DNA of 64,000 nt from Geomonas ferrireducens. Its GTDB lineage: Bacteria; Desulfobacterota; Desulfuromonadia; Geobacterales; Geobacteraceae. Location of the stretch: NCBI RefSeq assembly GCF_004917065.1, contig NZ_SSYA01000002.1, positions 1,217,897 to 1,281,896 on the forward strand, read 5' to 3'. The notes beneath the pieces were generated by a model that worked only from the letters and a program-made list of their open reading frames with translations, ran no database searches and was not told where the DNA came from. The position numbers and the translations under genes were made by a program. This document shows, in pieces, positions 8,408 to 18,779 of this stretch (its first letter is position 1; each line of letters starts with the position of its first letter).

Positions 8408-8916
8408 TAGTCCACCATCCTTTTGCCCACTCGAAGCGGGACCAGTTTTGTTGCGCCCACCTCAACCTTCACCTCGACGCCCTGGTTGCCGACCCGGTAG
8501 GTGCCACCCGGGAGTACCGCCACGAAGAAGCCGTTACCGTCGGTATCAACCGTCGTCACCTGCTTGTCCCGGGCAGTGATGGGAACGGAAAGCAGCGGCA
8601 CCGCATGGTACCCCGCGGCGGAGCGCAGCTTCCCTCCGTACGACTGCACGAAGCAGATCCCTGCGATCGCTCCGGTACCTTCGGCCAGCGCCTCCTCGCG
8701 GATCCTCTCCTCGTTGGTCTCCACCACGGGACGGAACCCGGGGCGCACCGCCACGAAGGGGACGAAAGGCTCTCCCGGTTTGCCGGCGACAAACCCCTTC
8801 CCGTCGAAATGAAGGTAGGACCAGAGTTCGGAAGGGCGCTTGGCGAAGGCATGCGCAGTCAAAGCGGTTAGGGCTACTGTCAAAGCAACAAGAGCTAGGC
8901 GTCTGAGACCGTGCAT
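8407..8916 (-). CDS. Small exported protein, carboxypeptidase-regulatory-like fold, partner of the metalloprotease
   Basis: 169 residues from the chosen ATG (MHGLRRLALV...), which has AGGTGATTCAC just upstream; an in-frame ATG 63 bases earlier has no such site. The first 24 residues are a signal peptide ending AHAFA. The rest is beta-rich with DTDGNGFFVAVLPGGTYRVG near residues 125-145, like prealbumin or carboxypeptidase-regulatory folds. No catalytic motif is seen. The stop overlaps the start of the metalloprotease by one base, so the two are co-expressed, perhaps as protease and chaperone, inhibitor or scaffold (inference). Confidence 0.75.
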   Translation of the reverse strand: MHGLRRLALVALTVALTALTAHAFAKRPSELWSYLHFDGKGFVAGKPGEPFVPFVAVRPGFRPVVETNEERIREEALAEGTGAIAGICFVQSYGGKLRSAAGYHAVPLLSVPITARDKQVTTVDTDGNGFFVAVLPGGTYRVGNQGVEVKVEVGATKLVPLRVGKRMVD

Positions 8917-9006
8917 GTGAATCACCTGGATACTGATCGGATGGGAAGCGAAAAACATGAAGGGAAATGCTGATAGCATTACACGAGGCGGCAGCAGAAT
9001 TACAGT

Positions 9007-9053
9007 AAAAAAATGTAAAGACAGGATAAGGAAGCCGGACGGCTTCCTTATCC
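9007..9053 (-). terminator. Rho-independent terminator after leuA
   Basis: Perfect 13-bp stem (9024-9036 with 9041-9053) and, downstream on the minus strand, a tract of seven T at 9007-9013. Confidence 0.8.
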
Positions 9054-9083
9054 TTGTTGCGGTTCAGAGTGTGTTGCGGACAA

Positions 9084-10631
<1,548 letters not shown>

Positions 10632-10727
10632 TTGCGCTCCCCCTCTTAGTGGTTGTGCTGCCTCGTTAGCCTGCCCTCCCCTGCCTGCTTGATCAGGTCA
10701 GACACGGTGGCAAAAACCGACAGGCCG

Positions 10728-11001
10728 AAAATAAAAAAGCCTCCGCCCCAGCAAGGGGCGAAGGCTTCTAAAAAGCTTCCGCGGTACCACCCTCATTCAT
10801 CCGCCTTGCGGCAGACCTCGTTGTCCCCTTTACGCGGGGTTTCGGTCATGGCTAGGAGCGACGCGTTCTCGGTAGAACGGGTGTTCTTCACCACGACGGC
10901 TCGAAGGCGAGTTCACCTGCTTCCTCACCGGTTTGCACCAACCACCGGCTCTCTGTAGGGGAAGTTATAGGCTACTACTCCTCGTCATTGCCTTTACATT
11001 A
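10728..11001 (-). promoter_or_regulatory. T-box leader (leucine) upstream of leuA
   Basis: On the minus strand the canonical T-box GGGTGGTACCGCGG lies at 10779-10795 and is followed by a terminator stem (10739-10749 with 10755-10764) and a T run at 10730-10738. Upstream is a stem I region with an AGAGAG-type distal element, and a GAACTC segment at 10914-10909 in the specifier position, reading CUC (Leu). Uncharged tRNA-Leu should favour the antiterminator and allow leuA expression. Leucine T-boxes on leuA are known in Geobacter relatives; the specifier call is mine by eye. Confidence 0.92.
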
Positions 11002-11007
11002 CGGGAG

Positions 11008-11036
11008 ATAATAGAAAACGCTCGAACCCGTGTCAA
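11008..11036 (-). promoter_or_regulatory. Promoter of the leuA T-box transcript
   Basis: On the minus strand TTGACA (11036-11031), 17-base spacer, TATTAT (11013-11008). Near consensus; transcription would begin just ahead of the T-box stem I. Confidence 0.85.
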
Positions 11037-11069
11037 GCCTTTTTGTTTTATTTTCCGACACCACCCTAC

Positions 11070-11107
11070 TAAAACGGCGTTGCCCATACTGGACAACGCC
11101 GTGTTTT
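11070..11107 (-). terminator. Terminator after pssA
   Basis: Stem ACGGCGTTG / CAACGCCGT with T-rich flanks on both strands, about 80 bases beyond the pssA stop. It isolates pssA from the leuA promoter. The bases between it and pssA hold short repeats of the form gaacgttgaacg. Confidence 0.75.
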
Positions 11108-11184
11108 AACCATCGAGCCGCCGTAGTACCGTTGCGTCCCATCGTTGTCAACGTAGAACGTTGAACGCAGAACGTTGAACGGGT

Positions 11185-11970
11185 TTACAGGTTCTTCTTC
11201 CCCTCGTAGACCCGGTGCATGGCGCGCTCAAGCCTGCGCCTGCGCGGGTAACCGATGACGAAACCGATCGGGCCGGAGAGGATGTAGCAGATGAAGATGG
11301 TGAAAAGCATCACCACCGGTTCCGCCGCGACCACGATGAGGAGCAGCACCGCGAGCACCAGGATGGCGAAGGGCTGCCTCTTGATCAGGCTCGGGTCCTT
11401 GAACGAGTAGTATTTGACGTTCGAGACCATGAGGAGCGCGAGGAAGTATATGAGTACCAGGATGGCGAGCTTGTTGTACGAGGCGGGCCAGCCCATGTGG
11501 TAGAAGAAGAGCACCGTCGCGGACACCATGCTCGCCGCGGCAGGGGTCGGCAGCCCCACGAAACGCTTGCTCTCCACGGTCTCCACCTGGACGTTGAAGC
11601 GGGCAAGCCTCAAAGCCGCGCAGGCGAGAAAGAGGAAACCGGCGAGCCAGCCCAGGCGCCCGAAGGGCTTCAAGGCCCAGCAGTACATGAGAAGCCCGGG
11701 TGCGGCGCCGAAGGAGACCACGTCGGCAAGCGAGTCGAATTCAACGCCGAACTTGCTGGCGGTCCCGGTGAGGCGGGCCACCTTGCCGTCCAGGCCGTCG
11801 AAGATCGAGGAGGCGAGGATCCAGAGGGCGGCGGTGCGGTAGTCGCCGTTCACGGTGGAAACCATGCAGTAAAAGCCGGCGAAGAGGCTCCCGGCGGTGA
11901 ACAGGTTGGGAAGGACGTAGATCCCCTTGCGCATCCCTTCCCTTTCTACTTTTGGTTTCTCTTCACTCAC
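11185..11970 (-). CDS. pssA: CDP-diacylglycerol--serine O-phosphatidyltransferase
   Basis: A 261-residue membrane protein making phosphatidylserine from CDP-diacylglycerol and serine. The CDP-alcohol phosphotransferase motif runs from DGLDGKVAR (about residue 58) to EFDSLAD (about 76), with all the usual Asp residues. Several hydrophobic helices follow. The start is GTG, overlapping the psd stop by 4 bases, so the two successive enzymes of phosphatidylethanolamine synthesis are coupled, although the gene order is reversed relative to the pathway. Confidence 0.95.
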   Translation of the reverse strand: MSEEKPKVEREGMRKGIYVLPNLFTAGSLFAGFYCMVSTVNGDYRTAALWILASSIFDGLDGKVARLTGTASKFGVEFDSLADVVSFGAAPGLLMYCWALKPFGRLGWLAGFLFLACAALRLARFNVQVETVESKRFVGLPTPAAASMVSATVLFFYHMGWPASYNKLAILVLIYFLALLMVSNVKYYSFKDPSLIKRQPFAILVLAVLLLIVVAAEPVVMLFTIFICYILSGPIGFVIGYPRRRRLERAMHRVYEGKKNL

Positions 11971-12626
11971 GGCAGTATCCCCAGTACGGTCTCACCGGCG
12001 ACCGTTTTCTGTCCCATGACCACGTCGATCTTCGTGTTAAGCGGCAGGTAAACGTCGAGCCGCGAACCGAAACGGATCAGGCCGTACCTGCGACCGCGGG
12101 TCAGCTGGTCCCCCGGCTTCGCGTAGCAGACGATGCGCCTTGCGATGAGCCCGGCCACCTGCACCACCACCATCTTAAGCCCGGAAGCGGTCTCGAGGAC
12201 GAGCCCCTGCTGTTCGTTCTCGAAGCTCGCGCGCTCGTCGCGCACGTCGTAGAACTTACCCTTGTTGTAGAAGCCGTCCACCACCTTCGCTGTCAGCGGC
12301 GCGCGGTTCACGTGAACGTTGAAGACGGACATGAAGATGCTGATCTTCTCCATCTCGGTCGAGGTGTGCGGTTCGATCACCTTGCCGAGGAAGATCACCT
12401 CGCCGTCGGCCGGGGCAATAACCTTGTTCTCACCGGCAGGCGTGTTACGTTCGGGGTTTCGGAAGAAGAAGACGGAGAACAGGGCGAGCAGCGCAAAGAG
12501 GGCTGCCGGGAAGAAGAAGCCGCAGTGCAGGAACTGCCCCATGACCGCGAAGACCGCGGCCACAGCGGCGAAGCCTGCTATGAACGGGTACCCCTCGACG
12601 GCGATCGGGGTATTGGTATTGCGCAT
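11967..12626 (-). CDS. psd: Phosphatidylserine decarboxylase (short form)
   Basis: A 219-residue pyruvoyl-dependent decarboxylase that converts phosphatidylserine to phosphatidylethanolamine. The self-cleavage site is the GS in RFGSRLDVY near residue 188; cleavage turns the Ser into the pyruvoyl group. There is an N-terminal hydrophobic hairpin (about 15-55). Length fits the short Psd type rather than the 320-residue enterobacterial form. AGAGG precedes the ATG. It is separated from ilvN by a strong terminator, so it needs its own promoter or readthrough. Confidence 0.94.
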   Translation of the reverse strand: MRNTNTPIAVEGYPFIAGFAAVAAVFAVMGQFLHCGFFFPAALFALLALFSVFFFRNPERNTPAGENKVIAPADGEVIFLGKVIEPHTSTEMEKISIFMSVFNVHVNRAPLTAKVVDGFYNKGKFYDVRDERASFENEQQGLVLETASGLKMVVVQVAGLIARRIVCYAKPGDQLTRGRRYGLIRFGSRLDVYLPLNTKIDVVMGQKTVAGETVLGILP

Positions 12627-12656
12627 CTAGTACCTCTGGTTGAGTGATTGTCGCGG

Positions 12657-12718
12657 AAAGAAAAAGGCCGTTTCCGGGCCTCCGCGCAGCAAAGCGGGAG
12701 TATAGCCCGAAAACGGCC
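12657..12718 (-). terminator. Terminator after ilvN
   Basis: Long stem pairing 12666-12679 with 12705-12718 (ggccgtttccgggc arm), then TTTTTCTTT on the minus strand. It closes the ilvDBN unit at the point where related genomes carry ilvC. Confidence 0.85.
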
Positions 12719-12741
12719 CTTCATGCAATGAAAAGAAGCTA

Positions 12742-13233
12742 TTACCCCTTCCATCCCTTGGCGCCGCGGCCGATCACCACGGGACCGGTGCTGACCAGTT
12801 CCTTGAGCCCCAAGGGGCGCAGGAGCTCGATCATGGCGCCCACTTTGGCGGGGGTGCCGGTTGCCTCGAGCGTGTAGGACTTGGGGGTCACGTCGATGAC
12901 CTTGGCGCGGAAGATGTCCGCGATCCTTAAGACCTCGGCGCGGCTTTGGTCCTCGGCGGCGACCTTCACGAGCACCATCTCGCGCTCGATGGCGTTCTCC
13001 GCCTCGAAGTCGATAACCTTGATCACGTCGATCAGCTTGTTGAGCTGCTTGGTGATCTGCTCGATGATCTGTTCGTCACCGCGGGTGACCAGGGTGATGC
13101 GGGAAAGCGCCTCGTCGTTCGTCGGCGCCACGGTAAGGGAATCTATGTTGAAGCCGCGGCCGGAAAAGAGACCGACCACGCGGGAGAGAACGCCGAATTC
13201 GTTCTCCACGAGCACAGCTATCGTATGTTTCAT
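12742..13233 (-). CDS. ilvN: Acetolactate synthase small (regulatory) subunit
   Basis: 163 residues from the ATG at 13233, chosen because GGAGGATACG lies directly before it and MKHTIAVLVENE is the family start; eight residues upstream in frame are discarded. An N-terminal ACT domain (about 3-75) binds valine and gives feedback control; a second ACT-like domain follows. Sits 24 bases after ilvB and is followed by a terminator. Confidence 0.95.
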   Translation of the reverse strand: MKHTIAVLVENEFGVLSRVVGLFSGRGFNIDSLTVAPTNDEALSRITLVTRGDEQIIEQITKQLNKLIDVIKVIDFEAENAIEREMVLVKVAAEDQSRAEVLRIADIFRAKVIDVTPKSYTLEATGTPAKVGAMIELLRPLGLKELVSTGPVVIGRGAKGWKG

Positions 13234-13257
13234 CGTATCCTCCATGGGCATGGGCAT

Positions 13258-14958
13258 TTAGCTAGCAAGAACCATCTCGGTCAGCGAAGCGCCGGCCGGG
13301 ACCATCGGGAGCACCTTTTCCTCGCGTGCGACCTTGAACTCCATCAGAACGGGTCCCTTGATGGAGAACCCTTTCTTGATGATCTCGTCGACCTCGTCCA
13401 CCTTGGTCGCCTGCAGACCGGTGGCGCCGAAGGCCTCGGCGAGCTTGATGAAGTCGATGGGAAGTTCCATGCAGGTCGAGGAGTAGCGCTTGTCGAAGAA
13501 GAGCTCCTGCCACTGGCGTACCATGCCCAGGAAGTTGTTGTTCAGGATGACGATCTTTACGTTGAGACGGTTCTGCACGATGGTGGCGAGTTCCTGCATG
13601 TTCATCTGGAAGCCGCCGTCGCCGCAGATCACCATGACCTGACGGTCGGGGAAGCCGGCCTGGGCCCCCATGGCCGCCGGGAGGCCGAAGCCCATGGTGC
13701 CGAGGCCGCCGGAGGAAAGGAGCGTCCTCGGTGCGGTGAAGCCGAAAAACTGCGCCGTCCACATCTGGTGCTGCCCGACGTCGGTTGCCACGATGGCGTC
13801 CGGGTCTGAGAGCGCCCGCAGCCTCTGGATCACGTACTGCGGCTTGATGGTGGAGGTGGTCTGTTTGTAGGACATCGGGTGTTTTTCCTTCCACCCGTCG
13901 ATTTCGGCGCTCCAAGCGGCGACCGCCTGGCGGCACCCTTCGGCGTCCGGGCCGATTTCGTCTACGATCTTCAGCATCTTCGTAAGCACGTCGCGCACGT
14001 CGCCTACGATGGGGAGGTCGACGCGCACGTTCTTCTTGATCGAGGTGGGGTCGACGTCGACATGGACGATCTTCGCGTGCGGCGCGAAGGAGGCGATCTT
14101 GCCGGTGACGCGGTCATCGAAACGGGCCCCGATCGCAATCAGCATGTCGCAGTTGGAAACCGCCATGTTCGCGTAGTAGGTGCCGTGCATGCCGAGAAGC
14201 CCCAGCGACAGCGGATCGTTCTCAGGGAAGGAGCCAAGGCCCATGAGGGTGGTGGTGACCGGGATGGCGAGGCGTTTCGCGAGCGCCACGAGTTCGGCCG
14301 AGGCGTTGCCTAAGATGACGCCGCCACCAACGTAGATCACCGGCTTTTTCGCCTGCATGATCGCGGCGACCGCCTTCTCGATCTGTTTCGGGTGACCCTC
14401 GACGGTCGGCTTGTAGCCGCGGATTTCCACGGTATCGGGGTACTTGAACTCGGTCTGGGCGACCTGGACGTCCTTCGGGAGGTCGACCACGACCGGGCCG
14501 GGACGGCCGGTGCGGGCGATGTAGAACGCCTTCTTCATGATGGTCGCCAAGTCCTTCACGTCCTTCACGAGGAAGTTGTGCTTCGTGCACGGGCGGGTGA
14601 TGCCGATGATGTCCGCCTCCTGGAAGGCGTCGTTGCCGATGAGGGCGGTCGGCACCTGTCCGGTGATGATCACCATCGGGATGGAGTCCATGTAGGCGGT
14701 GGCGATACCGGTGATGGTGTTGGTGGCGCCGGGTCCCGAGGTGGCGATGGCGACCCCTACCTTGCCGGTGGCGCGGGCATAGCCGTCGGCCGCGTGAACA
14801 CCTGCCTGCTCGTGCCTGGGCAGGATGTGCCTGATCTCCTTGAACGAGAAGAGCTCGTCGTAGAGGTTGATGACCGTCCCGCCGGGATAGCCGAAGATCG
14901 TGTCGACCCCCTCCCGCTTGAGACACTCCAATAGAATACGTGCACCGTTCATCTTCAT
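13258..14958 (-). CDS. ilvB: Acetolactate synthase large (catalytic) subunit
   Basis: 566 residues from the ATG at 14958 (AAGGGGGACATCGC upstream), matching the family length. This TPP- and FAD-dependent enzyme makes acetolactate or acetohydroxybutyrate. Seen: FGYPGG near residue 25, the catalytic Glu region ILPRHEQAG near 47, and the TPP motif GDGGFQMNMQEL near 435. The 159 bases between ilvD and ilvB are GC-rich, with several short hairpins but no clear T-run terminator, so ilvB is probably transcribed from the ilvD promoter. Confidence 0.96.
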   Translation of the reverse strand: MKMNGARILLECLKREGVDTIFGYPGGTVINLYDELFSFKEIRHILPRHEQAGVHAADGYARATGKVGVAIATSGPGATNTITGIATAYMDSIPMVIITGQVPTALIGNDAFQEADIIGITRPCTKHNFLVKDVKDLATIMKKAFYIARTGRPGPVVVDLPKDVQVAQTEFKYPDTVEIRGYKPTVEGHPKQIEKAVAAIMQAKKPVIYVGGGVILGNASAELVALAKRLAIPVTTTLMGLGSFPENDPLSLGLLGMHGTYYANMAVSNCDMLIAIGARFDDRVTGKIASFAPHAKIVHVDVDPTSIKKNVRVDLPIVGDVRDVLTKMLKIVDEIGPDAEGCRQAVAAWSAEIDGWKEKHPMSYKQTTSTIKPQYVIQRLRALSDPDAIVATDVGQHQMWTAQFFGFTAPRTLLSSGGLGTMGFGLPAAMGAQAGFPDRQVMVICGDGGFQMNMQELATIVQNRLNVKIVILNNNFLGMVRQWQELFFDKRYSSTCMELPIDFIKLAEAFGATGLQATKVDEVDEIIKKGFSIKGPVLMEFKVAREEKVLPMVPAGASLTEMVLAS

Positions 14959-15117
14959 GCGATGTCCCCCTTGCCGCGGCAGTTCTCCTGCCTGCGTATT
15001 GATCGATCCCACGCTTGGTAAGCACGGAATCACTAGTAATGAGTTTCCCCTGGGGCCGATCCGTCCCGGTAAGGAAGGGACCTGCCCCTGCCCCTCACGG
15101 TAGAGGGGGTCGAGGTT

Positions 15118-16779
15118 TTATTCAGCGGTGGTGATGGCGCCGGTATGGGCCGAGGTAACCACCTTCGCATAGCGGGCGAGCCAACCCTTCTTGATCTTCG
15201 GCTCAGGGGCGACCCAGCGGGCGCGCCTTGCCGCCAGTTCCTCGTCGCTCACGAGGAGCTTCAGGGAACGGGACGGGATATCGAGTTCAATCTTGTCGCC
15301 GTCTTCAACGAGGGCGATGGGGCCGCCCACCGCGGCTTCCGGCGAGATGTGGCCCACGCAGGGACCGCGGGTGCCGCCGGAGAAGCGGCCGTCGGTGATG
15401 AGAGCCACGGAGTCGCCAAGGCCCAGGCCCATGATGGCGGCGGTCGGCGCGAGCATCTCGCGCATCCCCGGTCCCCCCTTGGGTCCCTCGTAGCGGATCA
15501 CCACCATGTCGCCGCTCTTGATCCTCCCTTCCATGATGGCGGCCATTGCGAGGTCCTCGGAATCAAAGCAGCGGGCGGTGCCGGTGAACTGCATCATCTT
15601 CTCGCCGACGCCGGACTGCTTGACCACGGCACCCTCTGGGGCGATGTTGCCGAAGAGGACCGCGATCCCCCCTTCCTTCTTGACCGGTGCATCCATCGGG
15701 CGGATCACGCTTTCGTCCACCGCTTTAAGGCTCGCCGCGATCTCTTTCGTGGAAAGGCCCATGAGGGTCGGGCAGTCGTGGATCTTGTCCCCAAGCTGCT
15801 TCATGACACCGGCGACGCCGCCTGCCGCGTCGAGGTCTTCCATGAAGTGTTCGCCAGCCGGGTTCATCGAGGCGATCTGCGGGGTCTCTTTGGAGAGGAT
15901 ATCGAAGGTGTTGAGCGGCAGATCCACGCCGGCCTCGTGGGCGATGGCGAGTAGGTGCAGCACGGTGTTCGAAGAGCCGCCAAGCGCCAGGTCGACGCGG
16001 ATCGCGTTCTCGAACGCCTCGCGGGTCAGGATGGAGCGCGGGGTGATGTTCTCGCGCACGAGGTCGACGATGCGCTCGCCCGAGGCGAAGGCGATGCGGC
16101 GCTTGAGCGCCGAGACGGCGAGTGCGGTGCCGCAGCGCGGCAGGCTCATCCCCATGGTCTCGGTGAGGATCGCCATGGTGTTCGCGGTGAAGAGCCCCTG
16201 GCAGGAACCCATGCCGGGGCAGGCGTTCTCCTCGCAGCGGGCGAGTTCCTGGTCGTCGATGACGCCGGCCTTGTAGCGGGCCATCGCCTCGAAGGTGTCG
16301 GTGACGAAGGAGTACTTCCTGCCGGCGTCGCCGCGGCCGCTCATCATGGGGCCTGCGGTGACCACGATGCAGGGGATGTCGAGACGGGCTGCCGCCATGA
16401 GCATGCCCGGGGTGATCTTGTCGCAGTTGGTCAGAAGGACGAGGCCGTCCAGGCGGTGCGCCTCGGCGACCGACTCGACCATGTCCGCGATCAGTTCGCG
16501 GGTCGGCAGCGAGTAGTGCATCCCCTTGTGCCCCATGGAGATGCCGTCGCATACGCCGGGAATGCCGAAGAAGAAGGAGTAGCCGCCGCCGGTGTGCACC
16601 CCCTTCTCGATGAAGCGCTCGAGGTCGCGCATCCCGACGTGGCCGGGGATGAGATCGGTGAAGCTTGTGGCGATGCCGATGAAGGGTTTTCCCATCTCGC
16701 TCTGCGGGAGGCCGGTTCCTTTCAAAAGGGCGCGGTGCGGGGTACGCTCAAGCCCTTGGGTGATCATGTCGCTACGCAT
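15118..16779 (-). CDS. ilvD: Dihydroxy-acid dehydratase
   Basis: 553 residues from the ATG at 16779 (GGGAGAACTGC upstream), the usual IlvD length. The Fe-S enzyme dehydrates dihydroxy acids to the 2-keto acids of valine and isoleucine. Cluster and active-site segments are visible: TNCDKITPG near residue 118 and [12 protein letters not shown] near 190. First gene of the ilvDBN unit, with a promoter 113 bases upstream. Confidence 0.97.
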   Translation of the reverse strand: MRSDMITQGLERTPHRALLKGTGLPQSEMGKPFIGIATSFTDLIPGHVGMRDLERFIEKGVHTGGGYSFFFGIPGVCDGISMGHKGMHYSLPTRELIADMVESVAEAHRLDGLVLLTNCDKITPGMLMAAARLDIPCIVVTAGPMMSGRGDAGRKYSFVTDTFEAMARYKAGVIDDQELARCEENACPGMGSCQGLFTANTMAILTETMGMSLPRCGTALAVSALKRRIAFASGERIVDLVRENITPRSILTREAFENAIRVDLALGGSSNTVLHLLAIAHEAGVDLPLNTFDILSKETPQIASMNPAGEHFMEDLDAAGGVAGVMKQLGDKIHDCPTLMGLSTKEIAASLKAVDESVIRPMDAPVKKEGGIAVLFGNIAPEGAVVKQSGVGEKMMQFTGTARCFDSEDLAMAAIMEGRIKSGDMVVIRYEGPKGGPGMREMLAPTAAIMGLGLGDSVALITDGRFSGGTRGPCVGHISPEAAVGGPIALVEDGDKIELDIPSRSLKLLVSDEELAARRARWVAPEPKIKKGWLARYAKVVTSAHTGAITTAE

Positions 16780-16891
16780 GCAGTTCTCCCATGACGCCGG
16801 CGGCACTCTGTTCGAGGAGGCCGAACCGGCAGTTGATCTTGCCAAAAACTGTGTAGTTGAGAACAGTTACCGAGAATTGGTAGGAAGGGTC

Positions 16892-16920
16892 ACCATAATA
16901 CATTAAAACGGGGCTGTCAA
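16892..16920 (-). promoter_or_regulatory. Promoter of ilvDBN
   Basis: On the minus strand TTGACA (16920-16915), 17-base spacer, TATGGT (16897-16892). Leaves a leader of about 110 bases before ilvD. It starts only 16 bases beyond the tsaB stop. Confidence 0.65.
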
Positions 16921-16935
16921 CAGACTAAAACGGTG

Positions 16936-17628
16936 TTAAAGGGACTCGCGCTTTCGTTTCGCGATCTCCGCCTCGGAGGCGCGCAGGTAGACGGGGTTTA
17001 GCTGGGCAAGCGGCGTGAACTTCCCGGCCCGGGCCGCCTCGCGTGCCAGCACCGCTCCGGCGCTCGCGCGCGGCAGGTTCGCGTGCCAGGGAGGGAAGAT
17101 GGCAAGCTCGCCGACCGTTTCGGCGATCAAGTCGCGGTAGCGCACCGCGCCGTCCCCAATGAAGACGGTCGGCTGGGTGATCCGGGAAAGAAAGTCCTGC
17201 GGGGGGAGAACGGCGTCGGCAAAGACGGCCTCGGGGAGCGAGCCTAAGCGGTAAAGGGCGGCGTAGACCTCGGCCTTGCGCGCATCGAACATGGGTGCCA
17301 CCTGTGCCGAGCAGTAAGGGAGGTTCATGGCGAGCATGGCGAGGGAGGAGAAGCCGACCGCGGGCTTGCCGGTCGCGATGGCAAGTCCCTTGACCGTTGC
17401 GATCCCGACGCGCACCCCGGTGAAGGAGCCGGGGCCGAGCGAGACGGCGAAGGCATCGACTCCTTCCGGGGCGAGACGCGCCGCCTTCAGGAGCTCGGAA
17501 ACCGAGTCCATGAGGCGGCCCGAGTTGCAGCGGCCTTCGCCTAAGATGCACTCGCCGAGCAGGGTCGCACCGTCGGAGAGCGCAACCGAGGAGCAGTTGC
17601 TGGAGGTGTCGATGGTGAGTATCTTCAT
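16936..17628 (-). CDS. tsaB: tRNA threonylcarbamoyladenosine synthesis protein TsaB
   Basis: A 230-residue ASKHA-fold protein, the partner of TsaD in making t6A37 of ANN-reading tRNAs. The N-terminus KILTIDTSSNCSSVAL and the FAVSLGPGSFTGVRVG block near residues 60-75 are typical. Its ATG lies 3 bases after the rseP stop, so the pair is coupled at the end of the rpsB-to-tsaB cluster. Confidence 0.93.
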   Translation of the reverse strand: MKILTIDTSSNCSSVALSDGATLLGECILGEGRCNSGRLMDSVSELLKAARLAPEGVDAFAVSLGPGSFTGVRVGIATVKGLAIATGKPAVGFSSLAMLAMNLPYCSAQVAPMFDARKAEVYAALYRLGSLPEAVFADAVLPPQDFLSRITQPTVFIGDGAVRYRDLIAETVGELAIFPPWHANLPRASAGAVLAREAARAGKFTPLAQLNPVYLRASEAEIAKRKRESL

Positions 17629-17631
17629 CGA

Positions 17632-18696
17632 TCAGGCCTTACTGGCAAACATGCGCGCGATGTCGTTGTAGAAGGCGAGCATCATGAGGCTGATCAGGAG
17701 CACGAGCCCTATCTGCTGCGCGATCTCGCGGGTTCGCTTGCTGACCGGTCTGCGGAGCACCAGCTCGATCACGAAGAAGGCCAAGTGCCCGCCGTCCAGG
17801 ATCGGCACCGGCAGAAGGTTAAGCACACCGAGGTTCACGGAGAGAAGCGCGACGAAGGCTAAGAAACTCACCCCGCCAGCGGCTGCCTGTTCGCCCGCCA
17901 TCTTGACGATCATGATCGGTCCGCCGATGTTGTCCAGCGGGATGGCCCGCTCCACGAGGCGCACCAGCGAAAGCACGGTGAGCTCGATCACGTTCCAGCA
18001 CTGGGCGCTCCCCTTGACGATGGCCTCGCCCGGAGGGAAATGATCGATTACGGTTTCTCCGGCGGCGACGACGCCGATGATCGGCTGGGTGACGGTCTCG
18101 CCCAGGACGTTCTTCGCAACGCGCTTCTCAGGGACCATGTTGAAGTTCAGGCGTGACTGGCCGCGCTCGACCTCGACCTGCACCGGCGCCCCTTTCCCCT
18201 CGGCGATCACCTTGGCGAACTCGTCCCAGCGCGTTACCGCTTTGCCGTTCACGATCCGGATCGCGTCGCCGGTTTTGATCCCCGCCCGCGCCGCGGGCTT
18301 GTCCGGCATCACCTCGCCGACCTTCGTGGTCAGGGATGGCACGCCGACCATGAAGAGGAGGATGAAGATCAGGTAGGCGAAAAGGAGGTTGAAGACGGGG
18401 CCGGCGGCGACGATGACGATGCGCTGCAGCACCGGCTTGTCGGCAAAGGAGCGCTTTTTGTCCTCATCGGAGAGTTCTGCCTCCTCCCCTTCCCCCACCA
18501 TCTTCACGTACCCGCCCAGCGGAAACGCCGAAATCACGTATTCGGTCTCCCCCACCTGCTTGCCGAAGATCTTCGGCCCGAAGCCTAGGGAAAACTTCTC
18601 GACACCGACCTTGAAGGCCTTGGCGAACAGGAAATGACCGAGTTCGTGAATGAAGATCAACGCCCCGAGGGCTATGATTGCGAAAAGTATGCTCAT
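17632..18696 (-). CDS. rseP: Site-2-type intramembrane zinc protease RseP
   Basis: 354 residues from the ATG at 18696 (AAAGGGACGACG upstream). The zinc motif HELGH is at about residues 18-22 in the first helix and the third ligand lies in LDGGHL near 300. One PDZ-like domain (about 115-200) lies between helices, against two in E. coli RseP. It cuts anti-sigma factors or signal peptides in the inner membrane. Position after dxr is conserved in many bacteria. Confidence 0.95.
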   Translation of the reverse strand: MSILFAIIALGALIFIHELGHFLFAKAFKVGVEKFSLGFGPKIFGKQVGETEYVISAFPLGGYVKMVGEGEEAELSDEDKKRSFADKPVLQRIVIVAAGPVFNLLFAYLIFILLFMVGVPSLTTKVGEVMPDKPAARAGIKTGDAIRIVNGKAVTRWDEFAKVIAEGKGAPVQVEVERGQSRLNFNMVPEKRVAKNVLGETVTQPIIGVVAAGETVIDHFPPGEAIVKGSAQCWNVIELTVLSLVRLVERAIPLDNIGGPIMIVKMAGEQAAAGGVSFLAFVALLSVNLGVLNLLPVPILDGGHLAFFVIELVLRRPVSKRTREIAQQIGLVLLISLMMLAFYNDIARMFASKA

Positions 18697-18779
18697 CGTC
18701 GTCCCTTTTTTCGGCGGGCGGCACCCTGCCGTCACCGCCCCTGTGGCACGTCATGCGTGCGGATCGGCGGTGGTTTGAG

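Noticed and set aside
14959-15117. Attenuator between ilvD and ilvB
   Set aside because: Several GC hairpins are possible but none is followed by a T run, and no leader peptide with Leu/Val/Ile codons is seen.
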